Shown here in pieces: positions 44,757 to 55,870 of a DNA stretch of 64,000 nucleotides. Location of the stretch: NCBI GenBank assembly GCA_964017145.1, contig OZ024847.1:620001-684000 (forward strand), in the 5' to 3' direction. The notes under the pieces were generated by a model. That model was not told the DNA's origin, did no database searches, and saw nothing but the letters and a program-made list of their open reading frames with translations. Every line of letters starts with the position of its first letter. The first letter of the stretch is position 1. The position numbers and the translations under genes are program-made. Source of the stretch: Agrocybe praecox. Taxonomy: Eukaryota; Basidiomycota; Agaricomycetes; Agaricales; Agrocybaceae.

Positions 44757-45958
44757 AAAAGGGTCATCCGGGGACTTAGGCGGTAGTTCTACCACTTTTT
44801 CCTCGAACTTTTCTTTCTGCAGCTCGATCGGTCCTTTTCCTCGAGCATAAGTGGGAATTACCACTCTCCTCTTTGAATTAGGATCGGTTAAGAGAACCTC
44901 CACATATCCGTCCGTCATAGTCTTTACTACACTCGTCGTAACCGTGTCAAAAGGCTTTCCTAGGAGCACCCTGTAAGGCGGGTTCCTGACGATATGTATC
45001 TGTAGATAGACCACTATCCCTCCAACCATTATTTTTACGTTCTCTGCGATTCCTAGAGTCCGTTCTAACTGGTTGTTGGCACTTTGCATATTTATGCTAA
45101 GGGAAGGGTTCCAGGATAATCCCATCTCTACAGCGACTTGTTGTGACATAGATACAATCTGAGATCCACTGTCTAAGATAGCATTTTCGAATCCTACATT
45201 ATTAATTTGCACTTGAATCTCCCGAAGACTTTCAGCGTTCCTAGCACGGTCCCTATAAGGTTCCTTGGGTACGGCTCCGTTATGTTCGAGCGCAAACTGA
45301 TAATAAGGGTCACTGGCTACAATGGCGTCTGCAGGAAGATTACTCAAGCTTGGACAATCTTTTGCTAGGAGGAATTGAGAAACCGGCAACTGTTCTACAG
45401 CTAAGCCTGTCTCGATTTCATGATACAAGGGAAGTTCCTCGTGTCCCTTGGAACACATCTCTGTTTCATGATCATCTTCTAGGATCTCCTCCATAAGCAC
45501 TGCTTGTCTAGTTTTCGTAAAATTCTTTCTCAGCACTTCTCGTATGTGTGGCGCACTGCCCACTAAGTGTTTTAACGGCACAGATATAGACATATCTAAT
45601 ATATCGTCTACCATTTTGTTTCCATCCGTGCTATCCTCTACAGGCGCCCTGGTACGATAGGCTGGTACGGGTTTTTCCTCTTTCTTCTCGTCCGAGGAAG
45701 TATTCGTAGGCCTCGACACTCTAGTCATAGGTGGTACGTCTATGTAAGGTAGCAACGGTCTTTTGGTTTCGGTCTTTTTATTATTTTCTGGTTGTGTCTC
45801 TTCTCTAGGAACTTCTGGTTCCTTATCGAATCTGACACTTTTCTTTTCCTTACTAAACATCCCTTTACTCCTGCTGTTATTGTTCTCAAGGTTCGTAGCT
45901 GTTCTCGGACTTATTCTCTTAGCCCCAGCTGCAGGTGGTCCTATCCTTGAACTTAAGG
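44754..45958 (-). CDS. pro: Gypsy pro: aspartic protease frame
   Basis: About 400 residues if counted from the upstream frameshift; first ATG at 45860. The active site is ILDSGSQIVS, the DSG/DTG motif of retropepsins, preceded by VQINNVGFENA. A second part (LSINMQSANNQLERTLG ... HIVRNPPYRVLLGKPF) completes the retropepsin fold. The ~220 residues before the active site are Lys/Glu/Pro-rich with a helical segment. The frame is -1 relative to gag and pol is -1 relative to it, so protease lies in its own frame between two slippery sites. Stop TAA at 44754-44756. Confidence 0.88.
44757..44763 (-). promoter_or_regulatory. -1 frameshift heptamer between pro and pol
   Basis: Minus strand, pro frame: C CCT TTT, immediately followed by the TAA stop of pro. 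It fits X XXY YYZ, and slippage by -1 enters the pol frame without any stop. Confidence 0.7.
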
Positions 45959-47683
45959 AAAATTTTCGAAAGCATCTACCGCACCTTCGCCAAAGAGTAC
46001 TCGTTCGAGAGCTTCTTTTCCATGCTCTCTTACTAAGTCGTCTAAGCGCCTAGAGATGTCTTCCGCAGGAGGGCAAACTTCCTCGGATTGAACGAACATC
46101 TCGCAATCTTCTTCATACTCAGGATAATACCCTTGCATGGCTTGGATTTTGGCGTTCGGAATAATCCCTGGTTTATTACGATACATGTTTTCTACGGCTT
46201 CTCTCATAGACCTGAATCCTTGGAGAGGTATGGGCTGTCCAGACGCTAGCGCATACTTTCCCTCGGAATTCCTTTTGATCCAATTCGACTTTACATGTTT
46301 ATCTGCTGCCGCACAGTCAGCTAGGCGATGCCCAGGCTCTCTACAATAATAACAGTGACTGGGTTGGAACCCATTTGAATTATTGTAGGAAGACCTATCA
46401 TAAGGCCTAGGGTACATAGAAGACGGTTGCGTCGGTTGAGGGGCCACAGCTGATTGCTTCCAACTTACTAGGGTAGATTGTAGGCTTTCAAACTTCCTCT
46501 CCGCAGCTTCTGCTCGCTTTTCCTGTACCTCTGACTTCTTTAATAGAAGATTTAAGCCATCCGAGAGCCTAGCCACGGTCTCCTCCATTTTAGGGAAGAA
46601 CTCAGGAGTTTCCTCGGGTTGAGTTTCCATTGTTCTCCTTCTCGAGGAAGGTTTCTCAGAACGAGTTTCTTTATCCCCCTCGTTCAAAATAGATTGTGAC
46701 CTTCTCAAAGCCATGTTTACAACAATTTCCATGACTTTGGCGACTTTGAAATCGGTTCCTAGACCTAGACTATCTTTATTTTGCGCCATGTCGATGACAT
46801 GTAGTGCCTGCGAGATTTCGTCTCTGAAACCTCTTTCTAAACAGCTCAAGAATCGTTGTATTAGATCCCTTTCAGACACTTGACCCGCTAGCTTTCGAGA
46901 TAGAGTGGTAAACTTGAGTTTCAACGCCATGATTTCCTCTAGGTCTGTTTTCATCAAGCTATTCCTGTCTACATATCTCGAGCATAGTTTATCAAGGTCA
47001 TGTAGAGATCCTTTTTGTAGGCGCATTGCCGCTGGATACGAAGTGATCAATTCGTCTTTAAACTTTGACCAGTCTTTCCCGGTATATGCGTTAAAAGACT
47101 TCCAATCATCCTCGCATACTGGCGAAGCATATTTCCCTAGCATAATAATTTTCTTTTCATCCGTATCAGCTTCAGTAGGATATTGAACCCAGAGGTCTTC
47201 CATTCGCTGTATGAAGCGGAGGAGTTCCTCGGGACTCTTTTCATCGAACTTCGGCGCATCTCTGCTCATAGGAGAAGGGAAACCCATCGTTGGTGATACT
47301 GGAGTAGTGGGTCTACTTGTAGTAGGTTGTGTTGGTGAATTAGGAGCTAGATTCAACTTGTCTAATAGACTAGCGATGACTTCTAAGCTGTCTGATTCTG
47401 AAGTTGTCTCCCTAGGATCTTCGAGAGAACTTGTATCGATAGTAGGTCGATTAACCGGTCTCTGAGGTGCACTCGGAGGTCTGATTAACTGTCTATTTTC
47501 TGGAGTTGTAGGTCGCTCTCTGCTTGGTTCAGCTGGAAAGTCTCCTGGAACTCTTTGGGAGGGCGTACTCGCTCTGGTTTGTCTTTTCCTAGGAACCCTA
47601 GTAGGTAATTCCGCAAAACCTGCTTGTCTCGAGTTATTCGTTTGCCTAACTCGTTTAGCTTGTCCTGCCGGTTGATTATCCAC
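45953..47683 (-). CDS. gag: Gypsy gag: capsid and nucleocapsid
   Basis: 576 codons open from a GTG at 47683. The capsid region PKFDEKSPEELLRF ... DWSKFKDELITSYPAA is of the retrotransposon Gag type. A CCHC zinc knuckle CYYCREPGHRLADC lies near residue 450. The Arg/Pro/Thr-rich N terminus precedes. Start problem: the ~187-nt leader after the 5' LTR has no ATG, and the first in-frame ATG is at 47287 (within TMGFPSPM), 132 codons into the open frame, though still before the capsid domain. Either a non-ATG start, a spliced leader, or a shorter Gag. The stop TAA at 45953-45955 lies one codon after the slippery site. Confidence 0.88.
   Translation of the reverse strand: MDNQPAGQAKRVRQTNNSRQAGFAELPTRVPRKRQTRASTPSQRVPGDFPAEPSRERPTTPENRQLIRPPSAPQRPVNRPTIDTSSLEDPRETTSESDSLEVIASLLDKLNLAPNSPTQPTTSRPTTPVSPTMGFPSPMSRDAPKFDEKSPEELLRFIQRMEDLWVQYPTEADTDEKKIIMLGKYASPVCEDDWKSFNAYTGKDWSKFKDELITSYPAAMRLQKGSLHDLDKLCSRYVDRNSLMKTDLEEIMALKLKFTTLSRKLAGQVSERDLIQRFLSCLERGFRDEISQALHVIDMAQNKDSLGLGTDFKVAKVMEIVVNMALRRSQSILNEGDKETRSEKPSSRRRTMETQPEETPEFFPKMEETVARLSDGLNLLLKKSEVQEKRAEAAERKFESLQSTLVSWKQSAVAPQPTQPSSMYPRPYDRSSYNNSNGFQPSHCYYCREPGHRLADCAAADKHVKSNWIKRNSEGKYALASGQPIPLQGFRSMREAVENMYRNKPGIIPNAKIQAMQGYYPEYEEDCEMFVQSEEVCPPAEDISRRLDDLVREHGKEALERVLFGEGAVDAFENFP
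45959..45965 (-). promoter_or_regulatory. -1 frameshift heptamer between gag and pro
   Basis: Minus strand, gag frame: A AAT TTT, then CCT TAA. A canonical X XXY YYZ site. Slippage by -1 enters the pro frame, which is open through to the pro ATG and beyond. Confidence 0.75.
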
Positions 47684-47850
47684 TTTAGCTTCCTCGGAAC
47701 TTTAGAACCGATTTAATTGAGCTTCAGCCAAATGTTTTTGTGTTTTTGTTTTTAATAAACCTCGTCAAAGTTTATTCACTCGTTTAATCTGGACACCAAG
47801 ATGCAATCTCTCACTTCGAGACTCGTAACTTTAGTGAAAGAAAACACCCT

Positions 47851-47868
47851 CCCTCGCGGTGGGCTCCA
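47851..47868 (-). other. Primer binding site of the Gypsy element
   Basis: On the minus strand TGGAGCCCACCGCGAGGG starts two bases after the 5' LTR. Identical to the site at 7034-7051 in the Gag-only element. Confidence 0.85.
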
Positions 47869-47870
47869 GA

Positions 47871-49619
47871 TAAGGTGCTTGCTGCGGGGTTGAGTGTGTA
47901 TGTACGATTTGTACTTTGTATATACTCCGAAACAAAACCCAATCAATGTGATTAGTTCTTTCGTGGGAGGGATACGCGATACGCGTCGTTAATTATGTTT
48001 TCTCTCTAAAGATACGCTCTCTAATGCAACAGAACGTTTCCTAGGATCGAAGATCACAAGTGTTTGAGTAGCTTACGCACAAAGCGAAGTTCCTCGGAAA
48101 GTGTAAACATAGGTTTAATGTGTTTCCACAAGATGTAGTGTGTAGGTAATTCGCCACTTAGGCTGGATACTTAATCCAAAGTCTTTTAATCACTTAGAAA
48201 GGGGACTCAATCCTAAACGGGCCACTTAGGCGTCACTTAGACTATTTGCCACTTAGGCAGGGAACTTATCCCTCGGAACGGGCCACTTAGGCGTCACTTA
48301 GACAATTTGCCACTTAGGCAGGGAACTTATCCCTAGGAACGGGCCACTTAGGCGTCACTTAGACAATTCTTGCCACTTAGGCGGGTATTAAGCTTTATGT
48401 CACTTAAGACAGAGGAAACTTTATCCCAATACATTTATTTAGGTTCCTCGAGAACTCTACAAGTTAACTCAAGTAGCTCAACTAACGCCAAGATGCTCAA
48501 ATGACACGGTAGGTAGTCTGTTCAATAAAACCAACTCTCGCGGAGATTTATTAGGTACCAAAGGTCGATCCTAGGAGTTTGCAACTTAATGCGTGTTCCT
48601 CGAATGTGGACAACTGGGTTCTAGTTTATCTGGGGTGCTACGGTAATTTACAGGCTGCTTATATACTGCTAGGTTTCGGAAAATACAGGAATACTTGGAG
48701 CGGATCGGAAATGCTCGGAAAATACAGGAAATAATATTATTGGTTAACGCTAGGTAGCTCCACTCGATGCATAAGCAACCAGTAGGTACCATGCGTGTTT
48801 TTGTATACCCTCGGAAGGGTTCGTATGGTTGGGCAAGTCGCTGACTCGAGCATGACGCTCCGAGGGCGCTTATTCGCATTAGCCGACGATCATTGATCGA
48901 CGTTGTAGGGTCCAAAGCATCGGAGTACCGTGGTATCGTATGGATCTACAATCCTCGGCTCCACAACTGCCGTTTAAGGTAACTGCGCATATCCGAGGGT
49001 CTTAAGACCATGTGTAAGTGTTCCTAGGAACTTCTCCTTTTAGGTTTATCAGCGATCTGACTCGAGCAGACGTCGGCAAGTCCTAATTGACATTACTAGT
49101 GCTTGTCTCGTCGTTTGCATAGTGCCCACTATGTTCCTAGGGACCAGTAATGTACTTTGTTAATGCTAGGATCAGTCCTACCGCCTTGAGTTAGCGTTCC
49201 TAGGAACGTTGGCAGTAGTTTACATGTACTTTCATATGGTGGGAACTTTCCGTTTCCATATTAGGTAGATGTGGACGCATCGCGCACTGCGTAATAATAA
49301 GTGGCTATAGCGCCGTTTAAGCTTATTATCAGCAGGCTCTAGCTTACATTCCTGATGGCTGAATATTATCCTAGGAGCCTTCGATCCTGCTGCATCGCTG
49401 TTAAAGCGTTCCACGCATTTCCGAGGAACTACTATAACTAACTCTAGCATTCGTAAGGTTCGTCCTAGGGTTCGTAGAATGGTTTCCCCTAGCCAAACAT
49501 GTAGCTATCCTCACTCTGTACTTATGTAGACTTAATAATAAACGTGTTTATTATGCCGAAAATTAAGTAGGATAGATACTTGGTTAAAGTTCAGTCACAG
49601 CCGAACACCAGTCGTATCA
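47871..49619 (-). repeat. 5' LTR of the Gypsy element
   Basis: 1,749-bp counterpart of 32881-34629, same offset of 14,990 throughout. Confidence 0.95.
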
Positions 49620-50990
49620 GCGGGAGGCGGGAAATGGATAATGATGGATGATGATGATGATGACGGGGGAACAGGCCATGGATAATGATGGAAAATCCCC
49701 ACGGCAAGGATTGATAATGACAAAGGAAAGGATGAATGATGATTGAAAATCCCCACGGCGATGATACATAATGACAAGCACGAGAATCGGGAGGTGAGAG
49801 GCGAGAGGCGGGAAATGGATAATGATGGATAATGATGATGACGACGGGGGGACAGGCCATGGATAATGATGGAAAATCCCCAGGCGATGATTGATAATGA
49901 CAAGGGAATGAATAACGACTGAAAATCCCCACGGAAATGATACATAATTACAAGCGCGAGGATTGGGAGGTGAGAGGCGAGAGGCGGGAAATGGATGATG
50001 ATGGATGATGATGATGACGGGGGGACAGGTCATGGATAATGATGGAAAATCCCCAGGCGAGGATTGATAATGACAAGGGATAAGGGTGAGGATCGGGAGG
50101 CCGGAAATGGATAATGATGCACAATGATAACGACGGGGAGACAGGCCATGGATAATGATGGAAAATCCCCACGGCAAGGATTGATAATGACAAAGGAAAG
50201 GATGGATAATGATTGAAAATCCCCACGGCGATGATAGATAATGATAGGCGCGAGGATTGGGAGGCGAGAGGCGGGAGGCGGGAAATGGATAATGATGGAT
50301 AATGATGAAGACAGGAAGATAGGTCATGGATAATGATTGAAAATCCCCACGGCGATGATAGATCATGACAAGGACGGGGATGGATAATGGTATGATTATG
50401 AGGTTTCATAGGAGACGGAAATGGATTATAATGGAAAATGATAACGACGGGGAACAGAACGGGCCAGATAATGATGGAAAATCCCCACAACGAAGATGGA
50501 TAATGGTATGATTATAAGGTTTCCAGGGAACAGGAGGAACTGGCAATGGATAATGGTATGATTATGCATTCATGGGAGACGGACATGGATAATGATTAAT
50601 AAAAGGATGTCCAGAATATGAGGGGACAAGCCATGAATATTGATGGATAATCGGACAATAGCGTGATAATACATGTGGGTTAGTAATGGATGATCGATAA
50701 TAATGACAGCCTTTCAAAATACAACAAATGGAAATGAATGACAGTCGAAAATCCCGCTGATGGATAATCAGCATGCTGGGTAATGATGGACATGGATGAT
50801 GATGAGAAATAGACATGTACACGGATTAGTGAAAGAAAATGAATAATGATTGAAAACAACGAACAATGGAAAATGGATTGGATGGAAAGTATAATGGTAA
50901 ATGGACAATAATACATTGTTATCAAAGAGTTCAGATGGTATGGTGCACTAGAATAGCGCTTATACACATGTTATTCATCGTTATACATTG
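49620..50990. repeat. Right minisatellite array, right part
   Basis: Tandem units of about 115-190 bp made of GGGAAATGGATAATGATGGATAATGATG, ACAGGCCATGGATAATGATGGAAAATCCCC, GATTGATAATGACAAGG and GGGAGGCGAGAGGCGGG-like blocks, about five to six units up to ~50390. It decays into looser ATGGATAATGG words up to ~50990. It continues the array at 32620-32880 across the inserted Gypsy element. Open frames up to 249 codons on the minus strand are by-products of the repeat. Confidence 0.88.
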
Positions 50991-51367
50991 TTAATTAGTT
51001 CCTGCCCCATGTATGAGCACTTTGCAGAAGAGTTCAAGGGATTATGCATTATGGCGGCTGTATGGCCTCGAGCCATCCCTATTGGCCAATCCCTATTTTC
51101 GATACTATTTGGCGCAGGACGACACCTCAGCTCTATTGGCAAACCTTAACATTAGTACCACCAAAAACCAAACTGCAAACATGTCAAGTGCCTTTGACAA
51201 CAACATACCATAACCGGCACCTATGTCTTCTTTGTATCCTGGTATATTCTTCACTTGACTTGAGAACACTATTTTAAACCGTCTTTAATACTCCACAAGT
51301 AGGAATACAATCTGTCCTCTATTCTAACAAGGGAATGATACCCCAACCGCATCAGGATGTAGACATT
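50991..51367. other. Spacer
   Basis: About 375 bp between the repeat array and the CACTA-like element. A 66-codon frame from 51013 has no support. Confidence 0.4.
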
Positions 51368-53074
51368 CACTGTGAGCCCCGGGCCCGGGTAAATGTACTA
51401 TGTAATAGGGTAGAAAAAGAAAAATTCCATGTTAACAGGGTCATAAATGGCAATCGTTCATTTTGTAGCACACCTAGGTATTAATACCATAAATTTACCA
51501 GTAGAAAGTTAAACTAAGTAAAATAGCTCGAATAACGCGTCAGGGGTAATATGTACAGTTTGACGAAGCATTATAACCCGATTCAAAACTGGTGAAAATC
51601 TAGTAAAAATATTACCCGGTAAGAAGTTGCGTTTAGCGGGTCATTCCGTAGAGTATTTAGTACCCTATGAAGGCAGAGCATTTTACCACGTAAAACCATC
51701 CAAAATAGAATGGAGAGCAAGTCATGTTATTGCCCGAATATCAAGGTAAATACACTAAGTACAACAGACCTAAAAAGCCACGAAAATCGGGACAATATAC
51801 TGAAGGGTATTTAACCCTGGTTTACCGGCCAACCCTCAGACGGCAAAATAATCACGGAAATAGAGGCCGAAATTTGGCCGAAATATCAAGGCAATTTCAG
51901 CGCAGGAATCAAGGGTATCTGGAGCGTTGACATACATGGACAAATAAAAACACAAATAAGTAGGTTTTGTGGTTCAATTAGAATGAGCTTGGAATACATT
52001 GGGAATACAGTAATACATATGTGATAATTGAAGCGGAAATATACAAGTCCAATTTCAAAGACGCGTCACAGGTTGAGTCACAATGTGACTTGTTCACTTG
52101 GGTTATAAATATAGTGCGCACAACGACATGATCACTCTTTCTTCCTTTCCTCTCACTCCTTTTCTGCGACACCACAACGCCATACCCTCTTGATTTTTTT
52201 TCGCTGCCTACCTTTCCGCTATTCTAGTCAGTTTCAAAAGCAGGGCACTAATTGCCCGAACGGTACAAGCTCTGGAAAGGTACGTGATCTTGTGCTTGAC
52301 TTTCGATACACATGCACTTACTTACACTTGCTTATTTGCTCATTTAGAAGTCTCGCCCTGCATGTAAGCTTAATAAATGTATGTTTTTCTGCCCGCCACA
52401 TTGAAATCAAGCATTTCTGATTGTGTCTCAATGATTCCGACCAGCTTCTCTGACTCCCTGGCACCACACCTGTAAGTCACCTCCATACTATATGAGTTGC
52501 CACATATACTCACCTGTTATATCCCCCATTAGTCACGCTTAGTAGCTGCTGCAACCAATGTAATTCTTTTGTAACCCTCAAATATGTAGTTTTCTCGTGC
52601 ATAGGCATAATTACCTGTTTATATACTCTCAAAATATACTCGTTATTTCAGGTTTATTAATACCCTGTTCTCTGGATGGCATTTATTACACAAAAATTGG
52701 GTTCTTTATCCCTATTAGATTCCCTCGTCTACCTGGTCTTTCCTATACCAGGTTTAACCAGTAATTCTCAACAGTTATTTTGCCTATCACAACAACTCAA
52801 AATGACCACCCTTTCTACGCTTTTTAATGACTCGTTATAACGGTTCTATTTCTACTCTAACCTGGTTGCTAAATTACCCGTTTTGCATAGGCATTTCGGA
52901 CATAACCATGCTTTTTTTCACCATGTAATGTGGTAATTTCCCCCTGTTTGTCCCTACCCGTTTAACTGGTTGTGTCCAGTCTATCCGGTAATTTCTTCCA
53001 GTTCTTCCAGACTACTTGCACCTTTTTCAGTGACATTTACCGAGTAATTTTAACCCTGTTCTGGGCTCACAGTG
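51368..53074. mobile_element. CACTA-like non-autonomous DNA transposon
   Basis: 1,707 bp with inverted ends CACTGTGAGCCC (perfect 12 bp, then imperfect: left CGGGCCCGGGTAAATGT, right inverse AGAACAGGGTTAAAATTAC). It is flanked by ATT on both sides (51365-51367, 53075-53077). CAC ends with 3-bp target duplications are typical of the CACTA/CMC superfamily. Subterminal CCCGGTAA/CCGGTAATT words occur in both orientations. No transposase frame; a TATA-like GGTTATAAATATAG at ~52100 precedes a CT-rich stretch but no clear gene. Confidence 0.7.
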
Positions 53075-53077
53075 ATT

Positions 53078-53717
53078 GGAGGGACTCGAGAACTGTAGTG
53101 GAGGCCTGTCGGTTTGATAGATAGGAAAATAAAGTATATTTCAATATTTAGAAGAGGAATAAGAAAAGTACTCGACATACCCAAGGAGCGTCCGATGCGA
53201 ATCGAGACCGAAGACCCACATGTGAGGCGGTTGCTTTAGTCGACATGTGCGGCGTCCAGGACCATATAAGGGTTTTTGTAACACCCTGACAAGACCTGTT
53301 CCACTTCGTGTCCAGGCATTCTACGTTTCGTATTGCCTTGAGCGTGTAGACCAATATTACATCAGTTATTGCTGCTCAGCGATAAAGCACTGGTCTCCAA
53401 TTTCAAGGCCGCGTATGAACTTTTCCGCCTATCTTGAACGAGGTCTTATTGTGCATCTAAAGTCGACGGGCATCCTGCTATGAAGTCAGTAAGTAATAGG
53501 TATCTCAGTTTGAGTATGGATATTCCCATATTAATAACCCTGCACTGCTGAACGATAAGCTCTGTCGCTGCCGCCGAACCCACTTTCAAAAGGTGGTGGA
53601 GAACTCACGCTATGTGGTGAACAATCCGTTTATTACACGTATGAAATGCACCAAGTCATCTATTAAAACTTCATTTGTGCGAATGGGCATTCATAATAGG
53701 CAAGGACACAGAATAAA
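53078..53717. other. Spacer downstream of a P450 gene
   Basis: About 640 bp without a supported gene; contains the P450 3' flank. Confidence 0.4.
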
Positions 53718-55870
53718 TCAGCCATCCCACACGGACTCAAGTCCTTTGATAAGTTCCGCGGTTTCCTTTGAACGGGGCTTGATTGAGCATTTGAAAGGCA
53801 GTGGCTCGCTATGCGTCAATCGTTAACAAAAAAAACGCCAAATTAAACTAGCGCGTCTGACCTGACTATTGCAGCGTGATAGTCGACATGGGGCTTGATT
53901 GGTTCTCCATTTTCGTCGATTGCGCTAGATATATCAAAAGTAGACAATATCGTGGCAGCTGTGAGCCAAAGGAACGATAGCGCGACGTGACTTCCCGGAC
54001 AAATTCTGCGACGTCTCGATCAGAAAACATCGAGAAAAAGAAATACTCGCTAAGCACCTTCGACCGAATCCGAAAATAATCATATTTGGGTCACGAACGT
54101 CTGGGTTTAACTTCCCATCCCTCATGAAGCGATCGGGGTTGTAAACATCGGGCTCGGGGTAATGCTCGGGGTCTTGTAATAAGGACCTGCGACGTCGAGT
54201 AGGGTTAAATTTGTTACCACATTTTCTGTGAACCAACCTACCATGAATTAGCTATGATGATCGTATCCTTAGGAATGTAATATCCCTTGTATACATCATC
54301 CTGGGTACTCATGTGTGGTACAGCCAAAGGTGCCAACGGCTTCCATCTGAGAGAATAGACATACCATGATGTTGAATTAAGCCAGACCCAGGATTAAAAT
54401 CAGGCGTACCTCAAGACTTCCTTTACAATAGCTGTGATATACGGCAAATCTGGCTCATCGCTGAGCTCCGGAAATCTTCCGCAGAGTACACGATCCAATT
54501 CCTGTTGCGCTTTCTTTTGGATATCAGGTCGATATAACATGGCTACGAAGAACGATCGAACAGCGGAGAGCGTGGTATCGGCAGCCGCTGAAAGATAGAA
54601 AATGAGTAGGTTGTTAACATTGACCTCCACTCCTCGACACAGATAAACACACCAGCAAAGACACTCCCTGCTGCATCTTTTACTACCTGGATCTCATCGT
54701 CGAGCTCAGAGCCCTTAATAGACTGGTCAATCTCCTGAAGGCTTGTCATAGTCAGTGATGGCCTCGCGGTGCCTTCTCGCTGGGTTTCTTGTCATTAGTC
54801 TACTTGTGATGGAAGAGGAGCGACTCATACTCGCCATTTCCTGAATAACTCTGTCGAAGGGTTTTGTGCGAAGATTCATTTGAAATTCTCTCCCCATCTT
54901 AGCGAAGCGTTTGAATCCTGCTCCCGGGAAGAAATCGGGAAGGTATTTCAAAACAGGAAGAATGTTCACCAAAAAATTTTCAGGGAGCACGCCTGCATTC
55001 AAGTATTCGATCGCACTCTCAGCCAGCTCGATGTATGGATCATTTCTTGCTTTGATGGGTAGTCCATATGCCATCGAAATCGCCGACCCACCGACTGCAC
55101 TATGATAATTATAGATATCAGCTATATACCTGTATCGAGGCTGAAAGCTTGAAAAGTGACTTACTGCCTCGTAATGTCGAAGAAATTCTCTGGGCTATCG
55201 AGAAGTTTTGGGAGCATACCGCGAATAAATTTGACGTGTTTGGACTCGAAGACCGATCGGTCGTTTGGATGAAAGTATCTTGTAAATACGCGTCGCAATT
55301 TTTTCCATTTCTCGCCGTATGTCAGTGAGGGGAGGAACCAGCCCCATCCCATCCTTGTATAATAAACGAGGATAAAAGGTTCGTCAATCACCTCACCAAG
55401 GAATATGAATCAGGAGCCTCACAGTTCGCAGGCCATAGGAAATTGTGGCCTATCATACGGATATGAGAACACTGGAAGGTAAGCAAATTACGCTCAAACC
55501 AGTTCCTTACTTACCGATCTGAATAAATAGCAGAGCGCTTGTCAAGCAAATCCCTAATTGCTTCAATCGAGTTTAACACCACGAATTCCATACCAGCCCC
55601 TCCAAAGTATATGATATCAGAGCCTAATATTGTCCCAGTCAAATCAAGCCCATAAAGCAGTAAGATGTTCTTACCTAACTCCTTGCACCATCTATCATAT
55701 GTAACCCACTCATCGTTGGATGGAATTTGATGTAAATTTCCAAGTAGCGGAAGACCTTTGGGTCCTGGGGGATAGGGATGTGCAGAGCGACGTCGCCGAT
55801 TGCTCAGATAAACGACCAATACGAGCGATCCAAGAAGTACTAGGATGTCCAGTCGAGTGAGAACAAACAT
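53718..55870 (-). CDS. Cytochrome P450 monooxygenase
   Basis: Intact multi-exon P450, all junctions GT-AG and in phase. The start is the first true ATG (MFVLTRLDILVL), beginning a membrane anchor; the frame is open ten codons further to a GTG. Seen in order: hinge PYPPGPKGLPLLGN, an intron after KEL, IYSDR, MGWGWFLPSLTYGEKWKKLRR, I-helix AAADTT, K-helix ExxR in VKEVLR, DPERF-like NPDRFMRDG, haem loop FGFGRRICPGSHVA, and a C terminus with PFKCSIKPRS. The last exon begins at a CATAG acceptor near 53811 and ends in TGA at 53718. Exon layout equals that of the P450s at 658 and 57168. ER-bound oxidation of an unknown substrate. Confidence 0.9.

Larger units (their letters stand above)
32881..49619 (-). 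mobile_element. Giant Ty3/Gypsy LTR retrotransposon with three antisense spliced genes
   Basis: 16,739 bp. LTRs 32881-34629 and 47871-49619 are both 1,749 bp and appear identical at every place compared. On the minus strand the LTR reads TGATACG...CACCTTA. Flanking GCGG at 32877-32880 and 49620-49623 is a 4-bp target duplication. Order on the minus strand: 5' LTR, primer binding site, gag, pro, pol, then ~6 kb carrying three plus-strand genes, polypurine tract, 3' LTR. RT, RNase H and integrase are intact, so the element looks autonomous and very young. It inserted into the minisatellite next to the KDZ transposase. Extra antisense genes between pol and the 3' LTR are known in some giant plant Gypsy elements; I know of no fungal precedent. 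Confidence 0.95.

Noticed and set aside
49617..50490. Minus-strand open frames of up to 249 codons rich in His, Pro and Ser
   Set aside because: They are by-products of the minisatellite; several overlapping frames are open at once and no start or splice signal fits.
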